A DNA stretch of 64,000 nt, from positions 7,922 through 71,921 of the forward strand of contig CAYYVQ010000010.1 of assembly GCA_964475205.1 (NCBI GenBank), in the 5' to 3' direction. Below the pieces are notes generated by a model. The model saw only the letters and a list, made by a program, of their open reading frames with translations. It did no database searches and was not told the origin of the DNA. Below, in pieces: positions 1 to 9,221 of this stretch; positions within the stretch are counted from its first letter, which is position 1; every line of letters begins with the position of its first letter. The stretch comes from CAYSRM01 sp964475205. Lineage in GTDB: Bacteria > Verrucomicrobiota > Kiritimatiellia > UBA8416 > CAYSRM01. The position numbers and the translations under genes were made by a program.

Positions 1-1601
1 CTGTTGTGCAGAACATTGGCCATTACCACCGCCTTCTCCAGACCGTCCCCGCGCATATAATTCCAGACTTCGTCCGGTTGAGCAAGACGGTACTCTTCGT
101 CATAAATGGATTCACCGGGCATCTCTTTCAAGTTCCGGTATATGTCTTCCAATAACATCTCATCAGTTGCCTGAACTGTCACAGGATTCCTCTCCACAGA
201 AGCTTTAAGGTAAGGCTCTGGTTCGCATCTGTTCATATCCCTGTAGGCATAAAACGCCATATCCGCGATGCTGTTTTCGGAGCGAATATCCTCGAGCCTC
301 TCAATGATTTCATCGCGGCTCATCTCACTATCAATCCCGAGCGGCGCATCCTGCCTTTGAAAGCTTCTGGTACCGGCATCGGGCAGCCTCGGCCTTGTGA
401 TGCAAAATTCCTCCAGCGCCTGAAGAACTTTTTCGCGCTGAAGGCAATCGGAACTGAGGTGATGGGCAAGCTGTCCAAGCCCTTCCCCTGTATGCAAAGA
501 AACTTTGTTGCTCCGCACAAAATCCTCCAGATCATTGAAAACAATTCTTTCAGGCAGCAGAACGGTGGTAAATTCCTCGGAATCTATTTCGTCCATAAGC
601 TTATCCCTGGTATTGTCGGTAAGTAGATATGGACTGCCATGCTCATAAGCAAAAACGCGTTCTGCGGGAATGTAATGGTCTGCGCCCCGGAATTTCCAGC
701 GAATCTGGAAACAACGCTGCAAATCCCGGCTCTGCCTGAGAAAATTGCCAAGTATTGTTTCGTCAATATCAGCGGTCAGGAAATTCTTTAATCTGTCGGA
801 AAAATGTCCGTAAAATTCCGGGTCAATTGTAGCAACATCATACACAGTGTGTATATATCCGCTTTCGTGAGCAACGATGGTTACCCTTTCATTTTCAAGA
901 GCTCTTCTGGCCTGGCTTGATAATGCCGTTCCATTAAACCACATGTTCTTAGTCACAAGCCTGCGGTTGTTGGTCAGTATTCCGTCATCCAGATCTATGA
1001 AGTTCTGGGAATGAAGAGGAGTTGCCATAAGGTAAATGTCTCGCAGAGGTATGCCCGCAACAACAAAAAGAGCGGCGGCATAAAGTGTAGCAAGCGAAAC
1101 ACATTCGCCGCCTCCGCGATCAAAATCAGGCTTATGCTGAAAAGCATCCATCGCTTCCACTGTCTCGGTCTTCCAGTAAGGGATTATGTCGCTGTCGTAT
1201 TTATCAAGACCGAAATGCCTTCGAATATCGATATCGAAGTAGTATTTGTCTCCCTCATACCCGAACAAAGCGTTGGACTGTCTAAGTATATTTTCGTCCA
1301 CAAAATCCTTGAACCTCGACAGCTCAATGTCTTTCCTTGTCAGCCCCCACGTATCAAGATCCAGATTAAAAGCATAGTGATCCATTACGTACTGTTTCAA
1401 GCGGGTAATCCGTTTGTACGGTTTCATCCGCTGCAAACCGTCAAACCATGGATCATTCCGCCATTCCCACAACCGAGAAGACATTATGTTTGCCAGCACC
1501 AGGCTGTATATCAATTCCGGAAATATGAACACTTCCATGTCAGAAAGGGTTATTGCAGAAGATTTTTTCTGCAACAACCTCTTGTCATCGCCTTCAGACA
1601 T
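1..1601 (-). CDS. Transglutaminase-like (cysteine protease fold) protein, 3' end cut by window edge
   Basis: An open frame runs from an ATG at 1601 to the window edge without a stop (533 codons seen), so the C-terminus is missing. The start has a strong GGAGGGG ribosome site and overlaps the end of the upstream thioredoxin gene by 8 bases, implying coupled translation. Around residues 163-205 the protein reads GGGECVSLATLYAAAL, then a His in TPLHSQNF (about 197) and an Asp soon after (203/205). This Cys-His-Asp order is typical of the transglutaminase/papain-like fold, found in bacterial proteases and peptide-modifying enzymes. There is no signal peptide or clear membrane segment in the visible part. 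The remainder, rich in charged residues, resembles nothing I can name. The catalytic triad is inferred from spacing only, and the substrate is unknown. Confidence 0.7.
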   Translation of the reverse strand, partial: MSEGDDKRLLQKKSSAITLSDMEVFIFPELIYSLVLANIMSSRLWEWRNDPWFDGLQRMKPYKRITRLKQYVMDHYAFNLDLDTWGLTRKDIELSRFKDFVDENILRQSNALFGYEGDKYYFDIDIRRHFGLDKYDSDIIPYWKTETVEAMDAFQHKPDFDRGGGECVSLATLYAAALFVVAGIPLRDIYLMATPLHSQNFIDLDDGILTNNRRLVTKNMWFNGTALSSQARRALENERVTIVAHESGYIHTVYDVATIDPEFYGHFSDRLKNFLTADIDETILGNFLRQSRDLQRCFQIRWKFRGADHYIPAERVFAYEHGSPYLLTDNTRDKLMDEIDSEEFTTVLLPERIVFNDLEDFVRSNKVSLHTGEGLGQLAHHLSSDCLQREKVLQALEEFCITRPRLPDAGTRSFQRQDAPLGIDSEMSRDEIIERLEDIRSENSIADMAFYAYRDMNRCEPEPYLKASVERNPVTVQATDEMLLEDIYRNLKEMPGESIYDEEYRLAQPDEVWNYMRGDGLEKAVVMANVLHN

Positions 1602-2142
1602 CCTGCCCCTCCGTTTTCTTTTCGGAATCTTCAGTCTTAAGCTTCTCGAACGCATTCCTTATTGCCTGAACATATTCTTTTTTGCGTCTCAAGCCAACAA
1701 AACGTTCAATTACCTCGCCATTCGCATATATTCTCACATCAGGAATACTGCTTACATCATAATTCTTAGCAAGCTCGCGCTGACTGTCCACATCCACTCG
1801 CACAACTTCCACCGAATTGCTGTACTGCTGCTCTATCTCATCGATGACAGGCTTGATCCGCTTGCATGGCCCGCACCAGGTGGCGTAGAAGTCCACAAGC
1901 ACAACTTTGCCAGAACCCATCGCCCTGTCTAAATCTTCAGCGGACGCCGACCCCGCGGTCGCAACACCTGTATCCCTGCTGCTCCCGCCCGCAAATACAA
2001 CACCAAGCAAAGCCCCCACAAGTATACCGCCGACCGGGTTGCATGTCAGCGGACAGGCGCCGCCTGCGCACTTCCCCATATACCCTACTATTCCTCCTAT
2101 TGCTCCTCCTGCTAAAGCCCATATAACCAGCCTTAAAATCAT
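1594..2142 (-). CDS. Membrane-anchored thioredoxin (DUF6132-like N-terminus plus thioredoxin domain)
   Basis: 182 residues. Residues 1-55 hold two hydrophobic glycine-rich helices around a Cys-rich turn (GKCAGGACPLTCNPVGG), the pattern of the small DUF6132 membrane family. The thioredoxin domain (about 70-170) has the active site ATWCGPCKRIKP and the cis-Pro region SSIPDVRIYANG. It probably reduces disulfides or works in redox relay at the inner membrane. With two N-terminal helices, the side on which the thioredoxin domain lies cannot be settled from sequence. Ribosome site GGAGAG sits just before the ATG. The gene overlaps the start of the transglutaminase-like gene by 8 bases, so the two are probably made together. 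The fusion and the WCGPC motif are clear; a specific partner is not. Confidence 0.85.
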   Translation of the reverse strand: MILRLVIWALAGGAIGGIVGYMGKCAGGACPLTCNPVGGILVGALLGVVFAGGSSRDTGVATAGSASAEDLDRAMGSGKVVLVDFYATWCGPCKRIKPVIDEIEQQYSNSVEVVRVDVDSQRELAKNYDVSSIPDVRIYANGEVIERFVGLRRKKEYVQAIRNAFEKLKTEDSEKKTEGQDV

Positions 2143-2486
2143 TTTTCTCTCCTTCCCTGAAAATTTCTCTAAACTGATCTATTCACCAACTCTTCAGCGC
2201 CATGTGACAGAGAGATATTTCCAACTTCCAAAATAAGCATTAAACGTATTTCTTATACCATCCCGTTCCATTACCGCATTTATCATTTCAACCCATGTTT
2301 ATCCCCTGTCATGAGCAAAATTTATTCTAATCCTCACATTTCTTAAATTGTTGTCGCAGGATATGTGCCAGTAAAGGATCTGATATCTAAGTCACTTCAC
2401 CGCAAAGTTTTCTATACAGGCAGTCACGACACAATGTCTCATCTTGAAATAAACAAAGCGACAAATAGACACTGAAACGGACACAA
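2143..2486. other. Gene-free interval
   Basis: This 344-base AT-rich gap separates the thioredoxin gene from the end of the unassigned protein gene; both are on the minus strand. It must hold the promoter of the thioredoxin-transglutaminase pair. I see no convincing hairpin-plus-T-run terminator, no tRNA, and no short frame with a good ribosome site. The short frames present lack coding character. Confidence 0.5.
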
Positions 2487-4211
2487 TTACTTGAAAATGG
2501 AACCGATACCCATCGCGCGATTCTGCGCGAAACCCCCGCCCGTCTTCCTCCGCCGGAACCGAAGCCATGTATACACGATGGACATAAGGTTAATGGTAAG
2601 GATCCTGTCCAGCATCCTGTATCCACGCTGTCTTCTCAGAACAATGGAAAGAAGCAGTTTCAGCCTCGACCTTGGCATTCTGAATGAAGAGAAGTCAAGT
2701 TCAGCGGTATATGACGGCTGGTAACGACGCTTGTAATTATCCCGCATCTTTTCCAGCCTCATTGCCATGCTGGCTGAATACGGCCGGAAATAATACTCGC
2801 GCGCCATGGCAAGAATGCGAAACGTATCACGCTCAAAATGCAGATCTCTTGTATCCAGCCCGGTCTCAACGGCCAGCGCGATCATGCGGTTAATTTTCTT
2901 GAGCGCGCAATATCCCTGCCTGATTTTGCCTTCACCGTCTGAAACAAAACATTTCAACAGTTTTCTTACGCAATGGTTGACAAATATCTGGTCCCAGTAG
3001 ACCGAAAGCAATGGCGGCACACGAAGCCTGCGGAAAAAAATCTTCTGCTCGGCAAAATCGTCAAGATAGAGAAGCTCCTTGATGACCTGGTCGGACAGAT
3101 CGAGCAATTCAACAAATTTATCAGCGCCTTTGACTGCCTTTGTCTTCCAACAGTAGAATTCCTCTGCGGCTTCCTTTGCGGACATTCCATCAGAGAACAG
3201 TTTTAATGCGACATAAGTATTGGCCTCGTTCCACAAAGACGAATTTTCCAGGAAGGTAAGCTTATTAAAGGGACCCCAGCCCCCGGTCTGGCACCATACA
3301 GAGAAACCGGCCATATTCTCCGCATCCCTTAGCTGGTCCCTGTATGACTCGTAATCCCTCCCGACAAAAGATGGATACTCGCCGAATCCTTCGTATTCGC
3401 GCCTTGCCTGGAGTTCAATAATTTTGAGGTGAGCGCTTCGGAAAAAAAGTTTATTCAGAGGCAGGAAACGGAAAAAATCCGTTTCACCATACTTCATGGA
3501 CAGGATAAAATTATTGCTCTCAATGCCGTCAAATGTCTGGTCAAAAGTGTTGCGGTTCCACGCCAGATCTCCTATCTTGTATGCACCGACTGTCCAGGTC
3601 CGAAAGATAAAATTACGGTCATACCTTTCAAAAACAGGCAACAGGCTGTCAATATACAACCTGGCCTGGGAAGGTTTTCTGATAATGAGCCTGCTTCGGA
3701 AATCTCCTTCCACATCAACACCGTCGCATTCACCGATCCGTGTAATAATGCCCTTCGCTTCGGGAAAAGTTTTGAAAATATTTTCAATCGAAGAAGCCAG
3801 AAATTCAATTATGCCGTGATCTTTATCGCCCGCATTTCTGGCTATCGCCCTGTTGAAATACATGATATCGGTCGTAACATAGACATCCAGTCCCGCCGCG
3901 GCGGCGATTTTGAACAATCGGGAATACTGGCTCCTGTAAGAACGAAGTTTGGCTTTCAGTTTTTCCGGATAGAAATCGTGATCCACCATATGCGCAAGAT
4001 CATCCAGGGATATCGAATTGAAACCGAGAGTCGAAACAGTGTCTACGAATCGCTTGAAATCCTCGCGCACAAGCCGGAATTTATCCTTGTCAATATCGCC
4101 GTTCTTCTCCAGGTTCCCGAAAGGCGCCTTGGACCAGTTGATACTCTTTTCCCTGTAATCTCGGAAAAACGGCCCGATTCCATCAATCAGCTTTATCTGC
4201 ATGTGGCTCAT
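2487..4211 (-). CDS. Unassigned 574-residue protein, possibly a TIM-barrel glycoside-hydrolase-like protein
   Basis: I do not recognise a family with certainty. The N-terminal two thirds alternates predicted strands and helices with motifs seen in barrel hydrolases: GFNSISLDDLAHM (about 63), GLDVYVTTDIMYF, then KGIITRIGECDGVDVEGDF near residue 155 with acidic residues at a strand end, and later SVWCQTGGWGPFNK. This recalls the alpha-glucuronidase/GH67-like barrel layout but is not enough to name a substrate. The C-terminal third is helical and basic (RRQRGYRMLDR, YTWLRFRRRKTGGG). No signal peptide is present, so it should be cytoplasmic. It is the last gene of the ROK-ppx-ppk run, 63 bases after ppk. 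An in-frame ATG at 4202 is better spaced from the AGGA ribosome site and may be the true start. Confidence 0.6.
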   Translation of the reverse strand: MSHMQIKLIDGIGPFFRDYREKSINWSKAPFGNLEKNGDIDKDKFRLVREDFKRFVDTVSTLGFNSISLDDLAHMVDHDFYPEKLKAKLRSYRSQYSRLFKIAAAAGLDVYVTTDIMYFNRAIARNAGDKDHGIIEFLASSIENIFKTFPEAKGIITRIGECDGVDVEGDFRSRLIIRKPSQARLYIDSLLPVFERYDRNFIFRTWTVGAYKIGDLAWNRNTFDQTFDGIESNNFILSMKYGETDFFRFLPLNKLFFRSAHLKIIELQARREYEGFGEYPSFVGRDYESYRDQLRDAENMAGFSVWCQTGGWGPFNKLTFLENSSLWNEANTYVALKLFSDGMSAKEAAEEFYCWKTKAVKGADKFVELLDLSDQVIKELLYLDDFAEQKIFFRRLRVPPLLSVYWDQIFVNHCVRKLLKCFVSDGEGKIRQGYCALKKINRMIALAVETGLDTRDLHFERDTFRILAMAREYYFRPYSASMAMRLEKMRDNYKRRYQPSYTAELDFSSFRMPRSRLKLLLSIVLRRQRGYRMLDRILTINLMSIVYTWLRFRRRKTGGGFAQNRAMGIGSIFK

Positions 4212-4274
4212 TCCTGCGCAGCAAACTGCAATGTGACTTCTCCCTGCAAATCACATAAACCCCGGATAAAGACA

Positions 4275-6383
4275 TTACCTGGATCGTGACGGGGCATAAT
4301 GCGGTTCAAAAAAACGTTTGCCGACATACTCCGCCTGCCGTGCAGATTCTACGGCTTTGCAATAGAGAACCTCCTGGCTTCTTACCGCCGGCTCTCCAGG
4401 TTCGGCCTGTCTCCTGCAGTACGAGCCGTCTGGCCGGAGCATCCATGACTTCACATTATCCTTGAAATACGTCTCCAGTATATCAACGATCTTCTTTTTG
4501 CATTCCGAATCATCCACCGGAACCATAAGCTCGAGCCGCCGGTCCAGGTTACGCGGCATCCAGTCCGCGCTTGAAATAAATATTCGCGAGTCGCCGTTTC
4601 TGTGAAAATAGAAAATGCGGCTGTGTTCCAGGTACCTGTCTATGATACTGACAACTGAAATATTTTCGCTCTTTCCTTTGATTCCCGGTTTCAGGCAGCA
4701 TATACCCCGCACATTAAGTTCAATTTCAACTCCGGCCTGCGACGCTTTGCACAAAGCTTCGATAATTCCGGGGTCAACAAGCGAGTTAATCTTGGCCTTG
4801 ATGAACCCGGGCTGTCCCTGCAGCGAGCGTTGCCTTTCGCCTTCGATGAGCTCAAGCAGCCGTTCCCGCAGACCCGTCGGCGCCGCCGCGATCTTGAGCA
4901 ATTCCTGCGGTTCGGTATATCCGGTCACAGCATTGAAGAACGCCGAGGCATCGCGTCCAAAGTCCTCTCCGCTGGTAAGATAACTTATATCGCTGTATAA
5001 CCTGGCTGTTTTCTCGTTGTAATTGCCGGTGCCAAAATGTATATACCTGACCACTCCGGAGGCTTCTTTCCTGACTACAATGCATACCTTTGAATGCGTC
5101 TTGAGTCCTCGCACTCCATATATAACCTGCACCCCAGCCTCTTCCAGGGCCTTTGCCCATTCAATGTTCCTGGCTTCGTCAAAACGGGCTTTCAGTTCCA
5201 CAACTACTGTGACATATTTGCCGTTTTCCGCGGCTCGCTTAAGAGAGGCAATAACAGGACTGTCCGAACTGGTCCTGTAGAGAGTCTGCTTAATAGCCAG
5301 AACCTGCGGGTCTCTGGCAGCTTCATCCATAAATCTGAGCACTGGCTCAAAGGTTTCATAAGGATGACACATAAGAAGGTTCCTGTCAGACAGTTCACTG
5401 AAAATACTCCTGCTTCGGTCCAGCTCTGGCACAGGCTGGGGCTGCCATTCTTCGTATTTCAACGATTCGAAGCCTCCGGTAGAAGTCATGCTGCTCAACG
5501 CTGAAAGATCGACTGTCCTGGAAACCTTGAATACGCTCTGATCCCTGACATTGAGCCCCTTTTTAAGAAAAGACAGCATGGTTTTCGAGACAGAGCCTTC
5601 CACTTCAAGGCGAACACAACTGCTCCGCTTGCGTTCGCTCAAAACCGTCTCCATCTCGGACAGGAAATCGCCGGCATCGTCTTCGTGCACTCGAAGATCA
5701 GCGTTCCTGGTAACTCTGAACACAACTGATTCTGCGGCTTCTGCATCAGGAAGAAGCCGGAACAGTCGGTCTTTTATAATATCTTCCACAAAAATATAAG
5801 CAAACTCGCCTTCCGCAGGCAAAGTCACTATTCTGGGCAACCCACGCCCTATCGGGATAATTGCAAAACCGGGACGCTCTGACTCCACCTCGCGTTTTAT
5901 GCGAACAGCAAGATGAAGTTCCAGTCCGGCCAGAAACGGAAGAGAATCGGGCGAATCCACAGCCATGGGACTTACAACGGGAAATACCTGGTTTTCAAAA
6001 AAGGCGGACATATACGCGCGTTGTTCCCGATTCAGTTCCGACACCCCGAGGCCACGGATACCCGCATCGCGCAACTGCGGCTCCAGGTGATTCAGATAAC
6101 AGGAATACTGATCGTCAACCATTTGCCTGACCCGTTCGCTTATCTTTCCAAGCTGCTGAACCGGTGTCATGCCGGAAATATCTTTCTTCCTTGCTCCTCG
6201 CCGGCGCAACAGCTCCAGTCCTCCTACGCGGACCATGAAGAACTCGTCCAGGTTGGACGCTGTAATCGAAATAAATTTCAGCCGTTCCAGCAATGGCACA
6301 GCATCGCTCCTGGCTTCTTCAAGCACCCTGTGGTTGAATTCCAGCCAGCTCAGCTCCCTGTTCAGGAATATATCTCTGTCCAT
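4275..6383 (-). CDS. ppk1: Polyphosphate kinase 1
   Basis: 702 residues, the usual Ppk1 length. It reversibly transfers the ATP gamma-phosphate to polyphosphate. Domain order is intact: N-terminal domain (FLNRELSWLEFNHRVLEEA), head domain, then two phospholipase-D-like catalytic domains. The autophosphorylated His is visible at residue 430 in GVRGLKTHSKVCIVVRKE, followed by HFGTGNYNEKTARLYSD. The second-domain signature SADWMPRNLDRRLELMVPV is also present. The gene starts 22 bases inside the 3' end of ppx, so kinase and exopolyphosphatase are coupled, a common arrangement for balanced polyphosphate synthesis and breakdown. Confidence 0.97.
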   Translation of the reverse strand: MDRDIFLNRELSWLEFNHRVLEEARSDAVPLLERLKFISITASNLDEFFMVRVGGLELLRRRGARKKDISGMTPVQQLGKISERVRQMVDDQYSCYLNHLEPQLRDAGIRGLGVSELNREQRAYMSAFFENQVFPVVSPMAVDSPDSLPFLAGLELHLAVRIKREVESERPGFAIIPIGRGLPRIVTLPAEGEFAYIFVEDIIKDRLFRLLPDAEAAESVVFRVTRNADLRVHEDDAGDFLSEMETVLSERKRSSCVRLEVEGSVSKTMLSFLKKGLNVRDQSVFKVSRTVDLSALSSMTSTGGFESLKYEEWQPQPVPELDRSRSIFSELSDRNLLMCHPYETFEPVLRFMDEAARDPQVLAIKQTLYRTSSDSPVIASLKRAAENGKYVTVVVELKARFDEARNIEWAKALEEAGVQVIYGVRGLKTHSKVCIVVRKEASGVVRYIHFGTGNYNEKTARLYSDISYLTSGEDFGRDASAFFNAVTGYTEPQELLKIAAAPTGLRERLLELIEGERQRSLQGQPGFIKAKINSLVDPGIIEALCKASQAGVEIELNVRGICCLKPGIKGKSENISVVSIIDRYLEHSRIFYFHRNGDSRIFISSADWMPRNLDRRLELMVPVDDSECKKKIVDILETYFKDNVKSWMLRPDGSYCRRQAEPGEPAVRSQEVLYCKAVESARQAEYVGKRFFEPHYAPSRSR

Positions 6384-7969
6384 TTTGTTTCATCCTTCCC
6401 CGAGTCCGTAAGAACCACATCCTTTCCGTAAACCTCGGCAAACATCTGCCCCTTCTCTCTCAAACCGTGCTGTTCCATAGCAAGATCGCCTGCATTCGGC
6501 ATCTCAATTACCATCCTGCCCTCTTCAAAACGAACATTCAACTCCTTACGCCTTTGCATATGGCCGCGATCCAACGCGTCGGCCACCCTGAGAATTGCCG
6601 CAAGCTTTAAAACCACGACCCTGTCTTTACGGTCCAGGTTCATGTACCGCTCGTGACTGGCCCGAGGCACGGCCTTGCGGTGATATCGTGCAACAAGTGC
6701 GGTAAGCAGCAGGTCCCGGGCGCTCATACCGAAAATGTCGCAATTAAGTATAAGGTACATTGAATGCTTGTGGTGGCTGCGGTTGCTGATGAACATGCCT
6801 ATATCATGCAGAAGGGCGGCGACTGTAAGTATTATCTCGTATCTTTCGCCAAGGTGATGTTCGTCTCTCAAAGCATTGAAAAGCTGCAGCGCCAGATTGC
6901 GCACATGTTCCGAATGTTTCCGGTCAAAATCATACTTCTCGCCTATGTCCAGCGCAGAATTGTATATCTGCTGTTTGAATTCAGCAGTCCATGACATGCC
7001 GGTATTTTTTTCCTGCAACAAACCGTCGCGCAAACTGGCCCTGCCCGCGTGGATTGACTTGAGCCCCAGGCTTTCAGCCAGCCGAACATAAACCAGCAAC
7101 CCGAGGCCAAGCGTCTCGGCTTCCGGGTATGAGACGTGATATTTCCGGACTATGTCTTCTGTTGATAGCTCGAGAATGCGATCTGTCAGTTCCGAAAGCT
7201 CCGCAACGCTCAGGCTCGACAGACTTCCGGTCGTTGGTGTTCCGTGCAGATAACCCATTGCAAAACGGATCTCTCCCCCAAGCGCCAGCATGCACCTGCG
7301 TCCCTTCGGCGGCAGATCGCGCACCACCTGTTCAATAACGTTCAATATCTGGTTTTCCGTAAGCTGTCTCCGGTCAGACACTGCGGCGCTGAAATCCTCC
7401 AGCATCTGCCTAAGGCGCAATGATCCAAGACGGTAAGTGTGTGAATGCCCCACCTGCCCCTTTCGCAGGAGTATGGCCTGGGTGCTTCCGCCCCCTACTT
7501 CCATAACCAGCGCATCGCGGTTTTTAAACTGCTGCTCCTTCTGGAAAACGGAATGAACGCCAAGGTATGTGATCCTGTTTGTCTCAGTTTCATCGAGAAC
7601 CCGTACATCCAGTCCGGTAGCAATGAATATCCGGTCGAGAAACGCCTCGCTGTTTACCGCCTCCCTTACCGCGCTGGTCGCCACTGCTTCTATATCGCCG
7701 CCTGAACCAATAGCATACTCATCAAGTATCCTGCGAAAACTACGCAGGGCCCTGACGCATTGCTCCGTGGCAGTCTTCCCTATATAGCCCAGGGTAAACG
7801 TGTCTTTGCCCAGGGTCACAGGTTGTTGAAGCGAATCAAGTGTGCGCACTGAACCATCAATAAATTGAGCCACAACCATACGAACCGACGTGCTGCCCAG
7901 CTCTATCACTGCCGAAAGATTCCCGTCATTTTCCGCATATTCGAGCTGATTTCTGCCGGCCTCTTTCAT
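6362..7969 (-). CDS. ppx: Ppx/GppA-type exopolyphosphatase or pppGpp phosphatase with C-terminal HD domain
   Basis: 535 residues. The actin-like ATPase fold begins with VIELGSTSVRMVVAQF (phosphate-1 loop, with Glu where Asp is usual) and continues with VMEVGGGSTQAILL (phosphate-2 loop) near residue 155. From about residue 350 a HD-type helical domain follows (HSEHVRNLALQLF, then ALLHDIGMFISNRSHHKHS), as in long Ppx/GppA proteins. Expected activity is release of phosphate from polyphosphate and/or conversion of pppGpp to ppGpp; sequence alone cannot separate these. The ATG overlaps the ROK kinase stop (ATGA), and the 3' end overlaps ppk by 22 bases, so the three genes form a coupled operon. 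Confidence 0.93.
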   Translation of the reverse strand: MKEAGRNQLEYAENDGNLSAVIELGSTSVRMVVAQFIDGSVRTLDSLQQPVTLGKDTFTLGYIGKTATEQCVRALRSFRRILDEYAIGSGGDIEAVATSAVREAVNSEAFLDRIFIATGLDVRVLDETETNRITYLGVHSVFQKEQQFKNRDALVMEVGGGSTQAILLRKGQVGHSHTYRLGSLRLRQMLEDFSAAVSDRRQLTENQILNVIEQVVRDLPPKGRRCMLALGGEIRFAMGYLHGTPTTGSLSSLSVAELSELTDRILELSTEDIVRKYHVSYPEAETLGLGLLVYVRLAESLGLKSIHAGRASLRDGLLQEKNTGMSWTAEFKQQIYNSALDIGEKYDFDRKHSEHVRNLALQLFNALRDEHHLGERYEIILTVAALLHDIGMFISNRSHHKHSMYLILNCDIFGMSARDLLLTALVARYHRKAVPRASHERYMNLDRKDRVVVLKLAAILRVADALDRGHMQRRKELNVRFEEGRMVIEMPNAGDLAMEQHGLREKGQMFAEVYGKDVVLTDSGKDETKWTEIYS

Positions 7970-8955
7970 GGCGCTTGACCCGTTATGATTTTTCCAGCCC
8001 AGGCCGCCGCTCCTGTAACCGTCGCATCGTCAGCCAGGGCAGACACCTTGATTTCAAAGGTTTCAGAAAGGGAAGGCACGGTGCTTACGGCGGCTGCGGC
8101 AGTAACTTCTTCCAGGTATAACTTCGGCATGGCTTCGACCAGCCCCCCTCCCAGGACAATAACATCCGGAGCCAGGAGACTGACCAGCATGCCGGCTCCG
8201 ACGCCTAACCATCTTGCCGCATCACGAATGATCTTTTCGACCGCCTTGTCCCCGGCCGCAACCGAAGAAGCCAAAGACTTGCTGCGAATTCTGGAAAGAT
8301 CCAACCCTTTTTCTTTCAGCAGGTGGGGCGCCTCTCCGCGATAAGCGGCAGCCGCAGCCTGGGCTGAAATGGCGAGCCTGCTTGCAACTGTCTCAAGACA
8401 CCCGCGCTGGCCGCATCCGCACACAGGACCTCCGGGAAGAACCTGGCAATGGCCGATTTCAAAACAGGACATTCGCCTGCCGCGCAGTATTTCTCCCTCA
8501 TATACACACCCTGCGCCAAGACCAGTTCCCGGGAATAATCCGGCAACACAACGCGCTTTCCGGGCTGCTCCGAAACGATACTCGCCGTATACCCCTGCAT
8601 CGACATCGTTCACAATCACTGCCGGACAATCCAGATCATCTTCAAACAAAGCCTTCAGATTCAGATCTTCCCATCCCAGGTTTGCGGTTTCAGGCAGCAT
8701 ACCGCTTTCAAGGTCCAGCGGACCGGGACTTCCTACGCCGGTTCCTGCAAGATCTTTTTTGCCAAGTCCAGCCTCGTCAAGCGCCTCGTTCACTGTCTCC
8801 CTGATGCGTTCCATTCCGTTGTCGCTGCCCTTGCGGCTTTTCGTCTTGCGCCGGCTGGAACCCAGTTTCCTGTAATCGCCGTCAAAGACAGTCGCCATCA
8901 TCTTGGTTGCCCCAAGATCAAATCCCAACCAATATGTCTCAATTTCATCCGTCAT
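7966..8955 (-). CDS. ROK-family sugar kinase (glucokinase-like)
   Basis: 329 residues with the ROK layout. An ATP-binding loop FDLGATKMMATVFDG lies at the N-terminus. The catalytic Asp is in VNDVDAGVYGEYRFG, followed by LFPGTGLGAGCVYEG. The ROK zinc signature is GPVCGCGQRGCLETVAS. It lacks an N-terminal helix-turn-helix, so it is a kinase rather than a ROK repressor. Glucose or N-acetyl sugars are the likely substrates. A GGGGG ribosome site lies four bases before the ATG. It heads the ppx-ppk operon with a 4-base overlap, possibly linking sugar phosphorylation with polyphosphate turnover; that link is inference. Confidence 0.92.
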   Translation of the reverse strand: MTDEIETYWLGFDLGATKMMATVFDGDYRKLGSSRRKTKSRKGSDNGMERIRETVNEALDEAGLGKKDLAGTGVGSPGPLDLESGMLPETANLGWEDLNLKALFEDDLDCPAVIVNDVDAGVYGEYRFGAARKARCVAGLFPGTGLGAGCVYEGEILRGRRMSCFEIGHCQVLPGGPVCGCGQRGCLETVASRLAISAQAAAAAYRGEAPHLLKEKGLDLSRIRSKSLASSVAAGDKAVEKIIRDAARWLGVGAGMLVSLLAPDVIVLGGGLVEAMPKLYLEEVTAAAAVSTVPSLSETFEIKVSALADDATVTGAAAWAGKIITGQAP

Positions 8956-9093
8956 ACATCCCCCGTCAGATCATAAGTTCCGCATGCATCGTTCCCTTCA
9001 AAACGTATCTGCATCCATGATTGTAGAAATCCCAGTATGGCAGACAAGCAAAAACCCTGAATCCGAAAATAACATAATACAGCATGAAATGAA

Positions 9094-9123
9094 TTGACAG
9101 GGCCTTTTCATTCCTTACACAAT
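9094..9123 (+). promoter_or_regulatory. Possible sigma-70-type promoter for the PHP-glycosyltransferase gene
   Basis: A perfect TTGACA at 9094-9099 is followed after 18 bases by CACAAT (9118-9123, four of six matches to TATAAT). It lies in the 266-base divergent region between the ROK kinase and the plus-strand PHP-glycosyltransferase gene, about 100 bases before that start codon. The -35 is convincing and the -10 is weak. Confidence 0.35.
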
Positions 9124-9221
9124 TTAAATAAACGCTGAACCGGGCCCTAACAGTCAGTCGTTAAGTTCTTTACATAGATAAGATAAACTGCATTGACCTT
9201 AACTGAGAAGGCAGGCGACAT

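Noticed and set aside
1011..1932. Plus-strand open frames opposite the transglutaminase and thioredoxin genes
   Set aside because: The minus-strand frames carry clear motifs (WCGPC, GGGECVSL) and ribosome sites; the plus-strand frames are antisense shadows.
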